64,000 nt of DNA from Streptomyces sp. H27-C3 (GTDB taxonomy: Bacteria; Actinomycetota; Actinomycetes; Streptomycetales; Streptomycetaceae), in contig NZ_JASITA010000022.1 in assembly GCF_030063415.1 (NCBI RefSeq), forward strand, positions 59,235-123,234, read 5' to 3'. Both the position numbers and the translations under genes were made by a program. The notes below the pieces were generated by a model. It was not told where the DNA came from. It did not search any database and was given only the letters and a program-made list of their open reading frames with translations. This document shows positions 16,049-24,740 of the stretch, piece after piece (position 1 is the stretch's first letter; each line of letters opens with the position of its first letter).

Positions 16049-17470
16049 TCAGTTCGACGGGCCGGCCGACAGGCGGGACAGGATCGCCGGACCGAGGTCC
16101 GTGACGTCGCCCGCTCCCATCGTGAGAACGAGATCGCCCGGCTTGGCCATTCCCGCGATCACGTCCGGGACGGCTTCCTTGTCGGAGACGGCGGTCACAT
16201 CGGCGCCCGCCGTGCGGGCCGCGTCGATGATCAGGGCGCTGGTGACGCCCGGGATCGGGTCCTCGCGGGCCGGGTAGATGTCGAGGATCACCGAGGCGTC
16301 CGCGAGCTTCAGGGCCTGGCCCATCTCGGTGGCCAGCTCCTGGGTGCGGGAGAAGAGGTGGGGCTGGAAGACGACCAGGATGCGACCGGAGAGGGAATCG
16401 CCGGCGCCTGCCGCGCCGCGCATGGCCGCCAGGTCGGCGGTCATCTCGGTCGGGTGGTGCGCGTACGAGTCGATGACCTGTACGCCGTTCTCCTCACCCT
16501 TGAGCTGGAGGCGGCGCTTGACGCCCGTGTACTTGCCGAGGGCCGACGCCAGGTTGTGCGCCGGGATGCCCAGGGCCACGCCAGCGGCGAGGGCGGCGAC
16601 CGCGTTGTGGGCGTAGTGGCTGCCGGGGACCGACACCGTGAAAGTGAGGAACTTGCCGCCGAGGACGACGGTGACCTCACTCGTCAGGCCGCGCGGGGTG
16701 ACCTTGTGGACGCGGACGTCGGCCGAGGCCGACTCGCCGTAGGTGACGATCTTCAGGGTGGAGAGATCCCGCAGCCGCGACGTCAGTTCGACGGCGCCGG
16801 TCTGGTCCGCGGAGATGACGAGCGTGCCGCCGGGGACGACCTTGCCGACGAAGGTCTCGAAGGAGTCGTAGATCTCGTCCATCGACGCGTAGTTCGCGTG
16901 GTGGTCGAGCTCCGCGTTGAGGATGATCGCGACCTCGGGATCGTACTTGTGGAAGCTGCGGTCGCTCTCGTCCGCCTCGGCGACGAAGATCTCGCCGCCG
17001 CCGTGCCGCGCGTTGGTGCCGGGCCCTGCGAGGTCGCCGCCGATGGCGTACGACGGGTCGCTGCCCAGCTCGGTCAGGGCGACCGCGAGCATCGAGGTCG
17101 TGGTCGTCTTGCCGTGCGTACCCGCGACGGCGATCGCCCGCAGGCCCTGCATCAGCGAGGCCAGGGCGTCCGCGCGGTGCACCACGGGGATGTCCAGCTC
17201 GGCGGCGCGGACCAGCTCCGGGTTGTCGGCGCGGATCGCACTGGAGACGACGACGCACGTCGCGCCGGGGGCCAGGTGCGCCGCGGCGTGGCCGATGTGC
17301 ACCGTGACACCGAGGTCCCGCAGGGCAGCGACGGCCGCGGATTCCCGCGCGTCGCTGCCCGCGACCTGAGCGCCGCGCTGGGCGAGGATCTTCGCGATGC
17401 CCGACATTCCGGCGCCGCCGATGCCGATGAAGTGCGGTCGGTCCATCGAAGTGGGCAGGCCGGGTGCCAT
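16049..17470 (-). CDS. murC: UDP-N-acetylmuramate--L-alanine ligase
   Basis: About 473 residues. HFIGIGGAGMSGIA near the N-terminus is the Rossmann UDP-binding loop, AVAGTHGKTTTT (Lys near 121) is the Mur ligase P-loop, and EADESDRSFHKYDP and YAHHPTEMTADL mark the central and C-terminal domains. It adds L-alanine to UDP-MurNAc with ATP, the first amino-acid step of peptidoglycan stem synthesis, in the cytosol. The ATG at 17470 (MAPGLP) has GGGAG six bases upstream; a TTG 15 bp earlier lies inside that ribosome binding site and is rejected. Here murC stands apart from the dcw cluster, with msrB downstream, an arrangement I recall from other Streptomyces. Confidence 0.96.
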   Translation of the reverse strand: MAPGLPTSMDRPHFIGIGGAGMSGIAKILAQRGAQVAGSDARESAAVAALRDLGVTVHIGHAAAHLAPGATCVVVSSAIRADNPELVRAAELDIPVVHRADALASLMQGLRAIAVAGTHGKTTTTSMLAVALTELGSDPSYAIGGDLAGPGTNARHGGGEIFVAEADESDRSFHKYDPEVAIILNAELDHHANYASMDEIYDSFETFVGKVVPGGTLVISADQTGAVELTSRLRDLSTLKIVTYGESASADVRVHKVTPRGLTSEVTVVLGGKFLTFTVSVPGSHYAHNAVAALAAGVALGIPAHNLASALGKYTGVKRRLQLKGEENGVQVIDSYAHHPTEMTADLAAMRGAAGAGDSLSGRILVVFQPHLFSRTQELATEMGQALKLADASVILDIYPAREDPIPGVTSALIIDAARTAGADVTAVSDKEAVPDVIAGMAKPGDLVLTMGAGDVTDLGPAILSRLSAGPSN

Positions 17471-17512
17471 ACGTGTGTCTCCCAAGGTGCGGCGTGTGAG
17501 CGGTACCCCAGC

Positions 17513-17983
17513 CTATTCGTTGTGGGAGAAGAGCTTGAGCACCGGTACACCGACCTTGTGGCGCGCGCGGGACGCCCAGTCGCGGTGGAAGAACTCCTCG
17601 ACGTAGTGGGGTGCGGTCAGCACGATCACCTCGTCGGCGCCCGTCTCGGCCACCACGGACTTGAGCAGGTCCAGCGGGTGGTCCTCCACGACCTGGCCCA
17701 CCGCCTCACTGCCCGACGCCCGCAAGGACGCCAGGGACTCCGCCAGGGCGCGTTCCGCGGGCACCCGCGCTTCCTTGCCCTCGGGCTCGTCGCCCTCCCT
17801 GACCGCCTCGTCGAGCTCACCCAGCGCGACGTCGTCGATGCTGCGCAGCAACCGGTCCGCCTGGTCGCCGCGGGGCTGCATCAGCACGACGAAGGAGACG
17901 GTCTCGTCCCCGTGCAGGGTGGTGACGAATTCCACGTCGACGGGAGTCAGAGGCTTCTCGATCATCAATACGCTCGTGAACAC
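17513..17983 (-). CDS. Conserved actinobacterial protein, possible nucleotide-binding/USP-like fold
   Basis: About 156 residues from GTG at 17983, with AGAAGGG upstream. Relatives in Streptomyces are often labelled indole-3-glycerol phosphate synthase, but nothing in this short sequence supports that enzyme: there is no TIM-barrel length and no TrpC motif. The C-terminal half, VGQVVEDHPLDLLKSVV then ADEVIVLTAPHYVEEFFHRDW, alternates strands and helices in the manner of universal-stress-like or host-attachment-like proteins. A charged Glu-rich linker lies near residues 65-85. It lies 42 bp upstream of murC on the same strand. Function unknown. Confidence 0.65.
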   Translation of the reverse strand: MFTSVLMIEKPLTPVDVEFVTTLHGDETVSFVVLMQPRGDQADRLLRSIDDVALGELDEAVREGDEPEGKEARVPAERALAESLASLRASGSEAVGQVVEDHPLDLLKSVVAETGADEVIVLTAPHYVEEFFHRDWASRARHKVGVPVLKLFSHNE

Positions 17984-18134
17984 GACGGGCGCCCTTCTCT
18001 TCTTCGAGGGCCGGCGCACTTGGGTAGCGCGGCCGGCCCTGCGGAAACCATCCTTCCCCGTGTCCGCACGGGGTCTGCGAGAGTAAGTGTGCCCAACGGG
18101 AGCAAACCGGAACGGTAAATTCCGCTGCCGATTG

Positions 18135-18932
18135 TCACATCCGACGGTACTGGGTGAAGAGGAACCCGGCCTCCTCCATTACCGACGCCAGCGTGAACCT
18201 CTCCGGCACCGCCACTTCCGGCCCGTCGGCGATCCGCTGCGCGCGGCCCGCGGTCAGCGTGGGCGAGACGGTCAGACACAGCTCGTCGAGTACGCCGCCG
18301 GTGATGAACTGCGCGAGCAGCCGCGGCCCGCCCTCGGTCAGCAACCGGGTGAGCCCGCGCTCCGCCAGCGCCGCCACCGCCTGCGAAGGCTCCACCGCCG
18401 CCCCGTCCCCGGCGAGCACGACCTCGACCCCGGCCTCGCGGGCCGCGCGGATCCGGTCCGGGGGCGCGGTGGCGCCGGTGAGCAGCAGGGTCGGGACGAG
18501 CGGGGAGGTGAAGAGCGGCAGGGCGAAGTCCAGGTCGAGGCTCGCGCTGACCACGGCGACGGCGGGCGCGGGGCCCTGTCCGGCCGCCGCCCGGCGGGCC
18601 GCGAAGGCCGCACGCGCGCGTGCGGGCCGGTAGCCCTCCAGCCGTACCGTTTCCGCACCGACGATCACGACATCGGCGAGGCCCCGCAGGGTGCCGAAGA
18701 TCCGCATATCGGTGCTGGAGGAGATCGGCTGGGAGCGGCCGTCGTGCTGAGCCGCGCCGTCGAGCGAGGAGACCATGTTGGCCCGCAGCCAGGTCTCCGG
18801 TCCTTCGGCCGCCTTCGGATACGCGTAGGCGTCGGCCAGTTCGTCGAGGCTCCACTCGCGGTCGGTGGCGGAGACCGTGACAGGGGCCGTGGCGGAGACT
18901 GTCTCATCGGTCACAGGGAACAGGCGTCGCAT
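18135..18932 (-). CDS. Pyrimidine reductase family protein (RibD C-terminal domain)
   Basis: 265 residues. WLRANMVSSLDGAA is the opening of the RibD_C reductase fold, shared with dihydrofolate reductase; ADVVIVGAETVRLEGY binds the NADPH, and LLTEGGPRLLAQFI is the conserved Gly-rich end. No deaminase domain is present, so it is a stand-alone reductase. In RibD this domain reduces a ribosylaminopyrimidine in riboflavin synthesis; the true substrate of the stand-alone actinobacterial family is not settled. The ATG at 18932 abuts a perfect inverted repeat, with little room for a Shine-Dalgarno. Divergent from zapE. Confidence 0.82.
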   Translation of the reverse strand: MRRLFPVTDETVSATAPVTVSATDREWSLDELADAYAYPKAAEGPETWLRANMVSSLDGAAQHDGRSQPISSSTDMRIFGTLRGLADVVIVGAETVRLEGYRPARARAAFAARRAAAGQGPAPAVAVVSASLDLDFALPLFTSPLVPTLLLTGATAPPDRIRAAREAGVEVVLAGDGAAVEPSQAVAALAERGLTRLLTEGGPRLLAQFITGGVLDELCLTVSPTLTAGRAQRIADGPEVAVPERFTLASVMEEAGFLFTQYRRM

Positions 18933-18960
18933 GCCGTGCAGTGTGGCACGGCCCTAGAGT
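18933..18960. promoter_or_regulatory. Shared control region of the RibD-like gene and zapE
   Basis: A perfect 7-bp inverted repeat (GCCGTGC at 18933-18939, GCACGGC at 18946-18952) fills the 36-bp divergent gap, followed by TAGAGT at 18955-18960, a good Streptomyces -10 element for zapE. The GTG start of zapE at 18969 is 8 nt after it, so the transcript would be leaderless. Confidence 0.5.
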
Positions 18961-18968
18961 GGAGTGTT

Positions 18969-20060
18969 GTGTCGTCCTCCATCGCCGCTCAGGGGCAGAG
19001 CCCCATGGCCGAAGCGTCCCCCTTGTCCCTGTGCGCACGCGCGCCGCACGTCCGTGCCGACCGGCTGGTCGCCGAGATGGTACCGCCGCCGCGCTTCGAC
19101 TCGGTGCGCTTCTCGACGTACGTACCCGACCCGAATCAGCCCAGCCAGACCGGGGCCGTCCAGGTGCTCGGCGCCTTCGCGGCGGGTCTCGGCGGGGCGT
19201 CCGCGATCGGTGGGGGCAAGCGGCGCTGGTTCGCGAAGAAGCCCGCCGCGCCCGCCGGGCCGCGCGGCGTCTACCTGGACGGCGGTTACGGCGTCGGCAA
19301 AACGCACCTCCTGGCCTCCCTGTGGCACGCCACGCCCGCGGCCCGCGAGCAGAAGGCGTTCGGCACCTTCGTCGAACTGACGAACCTGGTCGGCGCGCTC
19401 GGCTTCCAGCAGACCGTGCAGACGCTCAGCGGTCACCGGCTGCTGTGCATCGACGAGTTCGAGCTCGACGACCCGGGCGACACCGTCCTGGTGTCCTCGC
19501 TGCTGCGCAAGCTGGTCGAGGCGGGCGTCGCCCTCGCCGCCACCTCCAACACGCTGCCGGGCAAGCTCGGCGAGGGCCGGTTCGCCTCCGTCGACTTCCT
19601 GCGGGAGATCCAGGGCCTGTCGGCCCACTTCCGCCCGCTGCGCATCGACGGCGAGGACTACCGCCACCGGGGGCTGCCCGAGGCCCCGGCGCCGTACTCC
19701 GAGGAGCGGGTCACCAAGGCGGCGTACGCCACCGAGGGAGCCAGCCTCGACGACTTCCCGCATCTGCTCGACCATCTCGCCAAGGTCCACCCGAGCCGGT
19801 ACGGGGCGCTCACGGACGGGGTGCGGGCCGTCTGCCTCACCGATGTGCGGCCGGTGGCCGACCAGTCGACGGCGCTGCGCCTGGTCGTGCTCGCCGACCG
19901 GCTGTACGACCGGGAGGTCCCGGTCCTCGCGTCCGGGCTGCCCTTCGACCGGCTGTTCAGTGACGAGATGCTGAACGGCGGGTACCGGAAGAAGTACTTC
20001 CGGGCGATCTCCCGGCTGACCGCTCTGGCGCGCGACGCGAAGGACCTGGTCACCCAGTAG
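18969..20060 (+). CDS. zapE: ZapE/AFG1-like AAA+ ATPase
   Basis: About 363 residues. GVYLDGGYGVGKTHLLASLW is the Walker A region, LLCIDEFELDDPGD the Walker B, and LAATSNTLPGKLGEGRF the sensor 1 block; the Leu/Asp-rich end matches the AFG1/ZapE family, in which bacterial members associate with the division ring in gamma-proteobacteria and mitochondrial ones act in protein quality control. Its role in actinomycetes is not established. GTG at 18969 is the preferred start because a -10-like TAGAGT lies 8 nt before it (leaderless); an ATG at 19005 is the alternative. The osmC gene follows 42 bp downstream. Confidence 0.85.
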   Translation: MSSSIAAQGQSPMAEASPLSLCARAPHVRADRLVAEMVPPPRFDSVRFSTYVPDPNQPSQTGAVQVLGAFAAGLGGASAIGGGKRRWFAKKPAAPAGPRGVYLDGGYGVGKTHLLASLWHATPAAREQKAFGTFVELTNLVGALGFQQTVQTLSGHRLLCIDEFELDDPGDTVLVSSLLRKLVEAGVALAATSNTLPGKLGEGRFASVDFLREIQGLSAHFRPLRIDGEDYRHRGLPEAPAPYSEERVTKAAYATEGASLDDFPHLLDHLAKVHPSRYGALTDGVRAVCLTDVRPVADQSTALRLVVLADRLYDREVPVLASGLPFDRLFSDEMLNGGYRKKYFRAISRLTALARDAKDLVTQ

Positions 20061-20102
20061 GTTTGGGGCAGTTCCGTTCCAGATCCGCGAGAAGGGTTCA
20101 AC

Positions 20103-20528
20103 ATGGCCACCACGCGTCAGGCACACACCGTCTGGGAGGGCGACCTGCTGAAGGGCACGGGCACCGTGACCTTCGATTCGTCCGGCATCGGCGACTACCC
20201 GGTCTCCTGGCCGTCGCGCGCCGAGAAGGCGAACGGCAGGACCAGCCCCGAGGAGCTGATCGCCGCCGCCCACTCCAGCTGCTTCTCCATGGCGCTGTCC
20301 AATGGGCTCGCCAAGGTCGGCAACCCGCCGACCAGGCTCAACACGCAGGCCGATGTGACCTTCCAGCCCGGCGAGGGCATCACCGGCATCCACATCACCG
20401 TGCAGGGCGAGATCCCCGGCATGGACGAGGCGGACTTCGTGAAGGCCGCCGAGGACGCCAAGGCGAACTGCCCCGTGAGCCAGGCGCTCACGGGTACGAC
20501 GATCACGCTGACCGCGTCGCTCGCCTGA
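20103..20528 (+). CDS. osmC: OsmC family peroxiredoxin
   Basis: 141 residues. The two reactive cysteines of the OsmC/Ohr family are present: HSSCFSMALSN (Cys about 60) and ANCPVSQAL (Cys about 125), with Arg and Glu partners in RAEKANGRTSPEELIAAAH. It reduces organic hydroperoxides to alcohols in the cytosol with lipoyl-type or thiol reductants. The sequence SPEELIAAAHSSCF favours OsmC over Ohr. ATG at 20103 is preceded by GAGAAGGG. It follows zapE closely and could share its transcript; downstream lies a short tandem repeat, then a Tat-exported protein. Confidence 0.9.
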   Translation: MATTRQAHTVWEGDLLKGTGTVTFDSSGIGDYPVSWPSRAEKANGRTSPEELIAAAHSSCFSMALSNGLAKVGNPPTRLNTQADVTFQPGEGITGIHITVQGEIPGMDEADFVKAAEDAKANCPVSQALTGTTITLTASLA

Positions 20529-20542
20529 CACACGCTCCACCT

Positions 20543-20575
20543 GGCACCCGGCGTCACCCGGCACCCGGCGTCACC
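20543..20575. repeat. Two-copy tandem repeat after osmC
   Basis: GGCACCCGGCGTCACC occurs at 20543-20558 and again at 20560-20575 (17-bp period). Non-coding; no role assigned. Confidence 0.5.
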
Positions 20576-20733
20576 TGAACTGAGGAGCGCCCGGGGCGGG
20601 GTAATCGCCCGGGGCAGGGCGCACTCACCGCGGCGCGCCGAAGCAGGCATTGTGGCCCGCATGGTTCACGTACCACTCATTGCGTGGTACACACGTGCGG
20701 GTCACATTCCTGTCCGCCAACAGGGAGTTGCCC

Positions 20734-22182
20734 ATGTCCGCACCGTCCGCATCCGCAGCATCTTCCACACCGTCCGGAGCATCCGGACGGCCCGCCTCAC
20801 CTGACCCATCGGTCCCGTCGGCCTCGCGGCGACAGGTCCTGGCCCGCACCGGCGCCCTGGGCATCGGTATCGCGTTCGCCGGGTCCGTATCGGAGATCTT
20901 CGCGGGCACCGCAGCAGCACAGGGGCTCGGCCGCAGTGGCTACGGACCACTTGTGCCCGACCCCGCCGGACTGCTCGATCTGCCCAGGGGCTTCCGCTAC
21001 AAGGTCCTCTCCCGGGAGGGCGAACCGCTCCGCTCGGGCGAGGGCAGAGTGCCCAGCAACCACGACGGCATGGCCGCGTTCAGGGGCCATCGGGGCCGCG
21101 TCGACCTCGTCCGCAACCACGAGAACCGGCACACCGCCGCGATCGGTGTCCCGACCGTCGAGGGCCTGACGTACGACCCGGCGGCCAAGGGCGGCTGTAC
21201 GGCCATCGCCCTGGACGGCCGCAACAACGTCCTCGGTGAACGCGTCGCCATCGCCGGTACCGCAGTCAACTGCGCGGGCGGGCCGACCCCTTGGGGCACC
21301 TGGCTCACCTGCGAGGAGAACGAGGACAAGGCCGGCGCCAACGGCTACACCAAGGACCACGGTTTCGTCTTCGAGGTCGACCCGGTGGACCCGCGCCGCA
21401 CCGGCGCCGTCCCGCTCACCGCGATGGGCCGCTTCCAGCACGAGGCCATCGCGGTCGACCCCAGGAGCGGGGTCGTCTACGAGACCGAGGACGCGTTCCA
21501 GAAGCCCTTCGGGCTCTTCTACCGCTTCCTGCCGGAGAAGCCGCAGGGCGGCAGGGGCTCCCTGCGCGCGGGCGGCGAACTGCAGGCGATGCGCGTTCCC
21601 GGCGTACCCGACCTGTCCGCGGTCCAGGAGACCGGCGCCATGTTCGGCGGGGTCGAGTGGGTGGACGTACCCGACCCGTTGGCGAAGGAGACGCCGATCC
21701 GGCTGCAGGACTTCGGCAAGAAGGGCATCACGCACGCCCAGAAGCTGGAGGGCTGTTACTGGGGCGACAAGGCGGTCTACTTCGTCTCCAGCTTCGCGAA
21801 GAGCGCCGCGGGCTCGGCGGCCGACCACTTCGGGCAGGTGTGGAAGTACGAGCCGCACAAGCGGCGCCTGACGCTGGTCGTGGTCTTCGGCCCGAGCACG
21901 GACATCCAGCTGCCCGGCGAGTCCCCCGACAACATCTGCCTTGCCCCGCGCGGCGGCCTGATGGTGTGCGAGGACGGCAGCGGCACCCAGCACGTGTACG
22001 GGCTGACGAAGCGCGGCGAGGTGTACGCGATGGCGCGCGGCCGGCAGAACATCGGCACGCCGGAGGCTCCGGAGTGGGGTGAGTTCGCCGGGGTCACCTT
22101 CTCGCCGGACTGCGAGACGATGTATGTGAACTGCTACACGCCGGGGACCACCTTCGCCGTGACAGGCCACTGGAACCACTGA
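20734..22182 (+). CDS. PhoX/DUF839 family Tat-exported protein
   Basis: About 482 residues. SRRQVLARTGALGIGIAFAG near residues 30-50 is a twin-arginine signal, ending near AQGLG. The remaining chain is a beta-propeller of the PhoX/DUF839 type: NHENRHTAAIGVPTVEG, CEENEDKAGANGYTKDHGFVFE, RFQHEAIAVD, YETEDAFQKPFGLFYRF and GESPDNICLAPRGGLMVCED are the ring of Glu/Asp/His-rich metal-binding blocks. PhoX is a calcium/iron alkaline phosphatase, but many propeller relatives have unknown substrates, so phosphatase activity is likely, not sure. ATG at 20734 has AGGGAG upstream. Folded with metals in the cytoplasm and exported by Tat. Confidence 0.85.
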   Translation: MSAPSASAASSTPSGASGRPASPDPSVPSASRRQVLARTGALGIGIAFAGSVSEIFAGTAAAQGLGRSGYGPLVPDPAGLLDLPRGFRYKVLSREGEPLRSGEGRVPSNHDGMAAFRGHRGRVDLVRNHENRHTAAIGVPTVEGLTYDPAAKGGCTAIALDGRNNVLGERVAIAGTAVNCAGGPTPWGTWLTCEENEDKAGANGYTKDHGFVFEVDPVDPRRTGAVPLTAMGRFQHEAIAVDPRSGVVYETEDAFQKPFGLFYRFLPEKPQGGRGSLRAGGELQAMRVPGVPDLSAVQETGAMFGGVEWVDVPDPLAKETPIRLQDFGKKGITHAQKLEGCYWGDKAVYFVSSFAKSAAGSAADHFGQVWKYEPHKRRLTLVVVFGPSTDIQLPGESPDNICLAPRGGLMVCEDGSGTQHVYGLTKRGEVYAMARGRQNIGTPEAPEWGEFAGVTFSPDCETMYVNCYTPGTTFAVTGHWNH

Positions 22183-22286
22183 GCGAACCCGTCCCGCCGC
22201 CCGTCCCGCAGTCGCGGTTCGTGCGGTCCCGTCGCAGGATCGAGGGGACCGCACAAGGCCGGCAGAGGACCGTAGAGGGGCGCGCA

Positions 22287-23210
22287 GTGGCCAAGAAGAA
22301 GCCCGAGCAGCGAGACCGGCCGGCGCAGCCGAAGAAGCCACCGAAGGGAACGCGGCAGAGCCCGCCGCCGCCCGCGCTCACGGACCTCCTGCGTATCCCC
22401 GGGGGCGAACGTGTGGACCTCTCCGCGTACGACGCGAAGGCCACCCCCGGGGGCCCGCCCGACAAGGCCGCGGGCCTGGCCGCGACCACCCTGATGGGCG
22501 AGCGGCTCGCGGATCTCCAGGAGCGTCTGTACGCGGCGAGCACCGCGGGCGACCGGCGGCGCCTGCTGCTCGTACTCCAGGGCATGGACACCAGCGGCAA
22601 GGGCGGCACGGTCAAGCACGTCATCGGCCTCTTCAACCCGTCCGGCTGCCGGATCAGGGCCTTCAAGGCACCGACGGCGGAGGAGCGGAAGCATCCCTTC
22701 CTGTGGCGGATCACGCGAGGTCTGCCGGAGCCGGGCGAGATCGGCATCTTCGACCGCTCGCACTACGAGGACGTCCTGATCGCCCGGGTGCGCCGGCTGG
22801 CGCCACACGGCCAACTCAGCCGCCGCTACAGCCAGATCAACCGTTTCGAGAAGACCCTCGCCGACGACGGCGTGACCGTGGTGAAGGTCTTCCTGCACAT
22901 CAGTTACGAACAACAGCGCAGGCGGCTGCTGGAACGCCTCGACAACCCGGAGAAGCACTGGAAGTTCAACCCGGGCGACATCGAGGAGCGCGCCCTGTGG
23001 CCGGCCTATCAGGAGGCCTACGAGCTGGCCCTGGAACGCTGCTCGACCGGGCCCGCTCCCTGGTTCCTGGTCCCGGCCGACCGCAAGTGGTACCGCAACT
23101 GGGCCATCAGCAAGCTGCTGCTGGAGCACTTGGAAAGGCTGGATCCGCAGTACCCGAAGGCGGACTTCGACGTGGCGGAGTGCCGGACGCGGCTGCTGGA
23201 CATGCCCTGA
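22287..23210 (+). CDS. ppk2: Polyphosphate kinase 2 (PPK2) family protein
   Basis: About 307 residues, the length of one-domain PPK2 enzymes. LLLVLQGMDTSGKGGTVKHVI is Walker A, IGIFDRSHYEDVLIARV is Walker B with the Asp and Arg of the catalytic site, and the lid has RRLLERLDNPEKHWKF. PPK2 enzymes use polyphosphate to phosphorylate nucleoside mono- or diphosphates; the class cannot be decided by eye. The N-terminal 45 residues are a Lys/Pro-rich tail. GTG at 22287 is chosen by homology, with AGAGGGG upstream. Cytosolic. Confidence 0.88.
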   Translation: MAKKKPEQRDRPAQPKKPPKGTRQSPPPPALTDLLRIPGGERVDLSAYDAKATPGGPPDKAAGLAATTLMGERLADLQERLYAASTAGDRRRLLLVLQGMDTSGKGGTVKHVIGLFNPSGCRIRAFKAPTAEERKHPFLWRITRGLPEPGEIGIFDRSHYEDVLIARVRRLAPHGQLSRRYSQINRFEKTLADDGVTVVKVFLHISYEQQRRRLLERLDNPEKHWKFNPGDIEERALWPAYQEAYELALERCSTGPAPWFLVPADRKWYRNWAISKLLLEHLERLDPQYPKADFDVAECRTRLLDMP

Positions 23211-23283
23211 CCGTGCGCGCGGCCAGGAGCGCGCCGGAGCGCCGCAGACGGATATTGTCTGATTGATCGGTTATTTTCCGTCA

Positions 23284-24174
23284 GTGATCATTTTTGCGCA
23301 GAGACTGGTGACCGTTGCTGCCCTGGGCGCGCTGCTCACGGGCTGCGGCAGCAGCACCGACACCACCCGCTCCGAGGCCGCGGCGCCCCCGCCCGCCGCC
23401 CCTTCCTTCCCCCGCCAGGCCCGTCCCGGGCTGCCGGCGCCGCCGACCCTCGCGCCGGGTCCCGGCGGGCTCACCCCCGTCTTCAAGGCCGGCCGCGCCA
23501 CCGGGGCGCAGGCGGCGAAGACCGTGGCTCTCACCTTCGACGCCGACATGACCGCCGGTCAGGGGCCGCGCGCGGCGGGCGGTGAGCGGTTCGACAATCC
23601 CGCTCTGATCTCCTCGCTGCGCAGGCTCAGGGTGCCTTCGACCGTCTTCATGACGGGCCGGTGGGCCGAGGAGTATCCTCAGCAGGCCCGCTCCATCGGC
23701 CGGGACCCACTCTTCGAGATCGCCAACCACTCGTACAGCCACTACGCCTTCGCGACCCCCTGCTACGGACTCCCGACGGTCTCCCGGCAGCGGATGCGCG
23801 CCGACGTGGAGCGTGCCTTCGCCGCCTTCCGCACGGCCGGCGCGCGGCACATCGTGCCGTACTTCCGCTTCCCCGGCGGCTGCTACGACGACCGCGCGCT
23901 GCGCGCACTGGGCCCGGCGAAGGTGACGGCGGTCCAGTGGGACGTCGTCAGCGGCGACGCTTTCGCGCGGGACGCGGACGCCGTCGCCGAGCAAGTGCTG
24001 GCCGGTGTACGGCCAGGGTCGCTCGTGGTCATGCACTGCACACGGAGCGCCGCGCCGGTCACGGACGCGGCCGTCAGGCGCATCGTGCCGGAACTGCGCG
24101 AGCGCGGCTATCGCTTCGTCAAGGTCTCCGACCTCATGAAGCAGTCTGCTCAGCGGCAGGGCCGACAGCGGTAG
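23284..24174 (+). CDS. Polysaccharide deacetylase (NodB-like) lipoprotein
   Basis: About 296 residues. The first 20 form a lipoprotein signal ending in the lipobox LLTGC, followed by a Pro/Ala-rich spacer. The NodB domain has VALTFDADMTAG (motif 1, with Asp-Ala-Asp instead of the usual Asp-Asp-Gly), NHSYSHYAF (the zinc HxxxH motif), RFPGGCYDDRAL (motif 3) and VMHCTRSA (motif 5). It should remove N- or O-acetyl groups from chitin, peptidoglycan or similar polymers outside the membrane. GTG at 23284 is preferred to the TTG at 23263 because the signal peptide then has the usual charged start; a -10-like TATTGT lies at 23253-23258. The 3' end overlaps the convergent acetyltransferase gene. Confidence 0.85.
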   Translation: MIIFAQRLVTVAALGALLTGCGSSTDTTRSEAAAPPPAAPSFPRQARPGLPAPPTLAPGPGGLTPVFKAGRATGAQAAKTVALTFDADMTAGQGPRAAGGERFDNPALISSLRRLRVPSTVFMTGRWAEEYPQQARSIGRDPLFEIANHSYSHYAFATPCYGLPTVSRQRMRADVERAFAAFRTAGARHIVPYFRFPGGCYDDRALRALGPAKVTAVQWDVVSGDAFARDADAVAEQVLAGVRPGSLVVMHCTRSAAPVTDAAVRRIVPELRERGYRFVKVSDLMKQSAQRQGRQR

Positions 24175-24697
24175 GGCGGGCGGGGCGCTCGTACAGCGTC
24201 TCCATGCCGTCCTCCTCGTCCCACAGCTCTCCGACCTCCTCGAAGCCGAAGTCGGCGATCGTGGCCTCCGAGGCCACGTTCCCGGGGCTGATCGAGGCCC
24301 GCACGGTGGTGACGCCCGGATCGGTGGCCGCCCTGCTCAGCAGCTCCACGAGCATGGCGCGGGCGTGTCCCCGGCGGCGGAACTCCGGCAGCACGCCATA
24401 GCCGACCTCGACCATGCCCACGTCGTCGGGCGGGCCGTGGAACCCGGCGTGCCCGACGACGGCGCCGTCCGCCCCGCAGGCGAGGATGCGCAGAATCCAG
24501 GGTGCGCCGCCGGGGTCGCCGGCCAGCTGCCCGAGCCGGTAGCGCCACAGCCACATCAGGCCGTCGGTCAGGAAGAGGTCCGTCAGCTCGACCCCGGTCA
24601 GGGCACTGGCTTTCACCAGGTCCTTGTCCAGGAGGGCGGTCATGGCCGCGGCGGGCAGCTCGACGAAGCGCAGGGGCGGTCCGGGGTGATTTGTCAT
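24134..24697 (-). CDS. GNAT family N-acetyltransferase
   Basis: About 187 residues. VEVGYGVLPEFRRRGHARAM contains the acetyl-CoA pyrophosphate-binding loop (Q/RxxGxA-type) of GNAT enzymes, ASISPGNVASEATIADFGFE is the conserved Asn/Ala-Ser helix, and WDEEDGMETLYER forms the last strands. The substrate is unknown (RimJ-like proteins acetylate protein N-termini; others modify small molecules). ATG at 24697 (MTNHPGPP) is chosen; another ATG lies 12 bp upstream. The last 41 bp overlap the convergent deacetylase gene. Cytosolic. Confidence 0.82.
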   Translation of the reverse strand: MTNHPGPPLRFVELPAAAMTALLDKDLVKASALTGVELTDLFLTDGLMWLWRYRLGQLAGDPGGAPWILRILACGADGAVVGHAGFHGPPDDVGMVEVGYGVLPEFRRRGHARAMLVELLSRAATDPGVTTVRASISPGNVASEATIADFGFEEVGELWDEEDGMETLYERPARPTAVGPAAEQTAS

Positions 24698-24740
24698 CGT
24701 GCGGATCATCATCGCGCGCCGGAACGGTGTCCACCGGATT

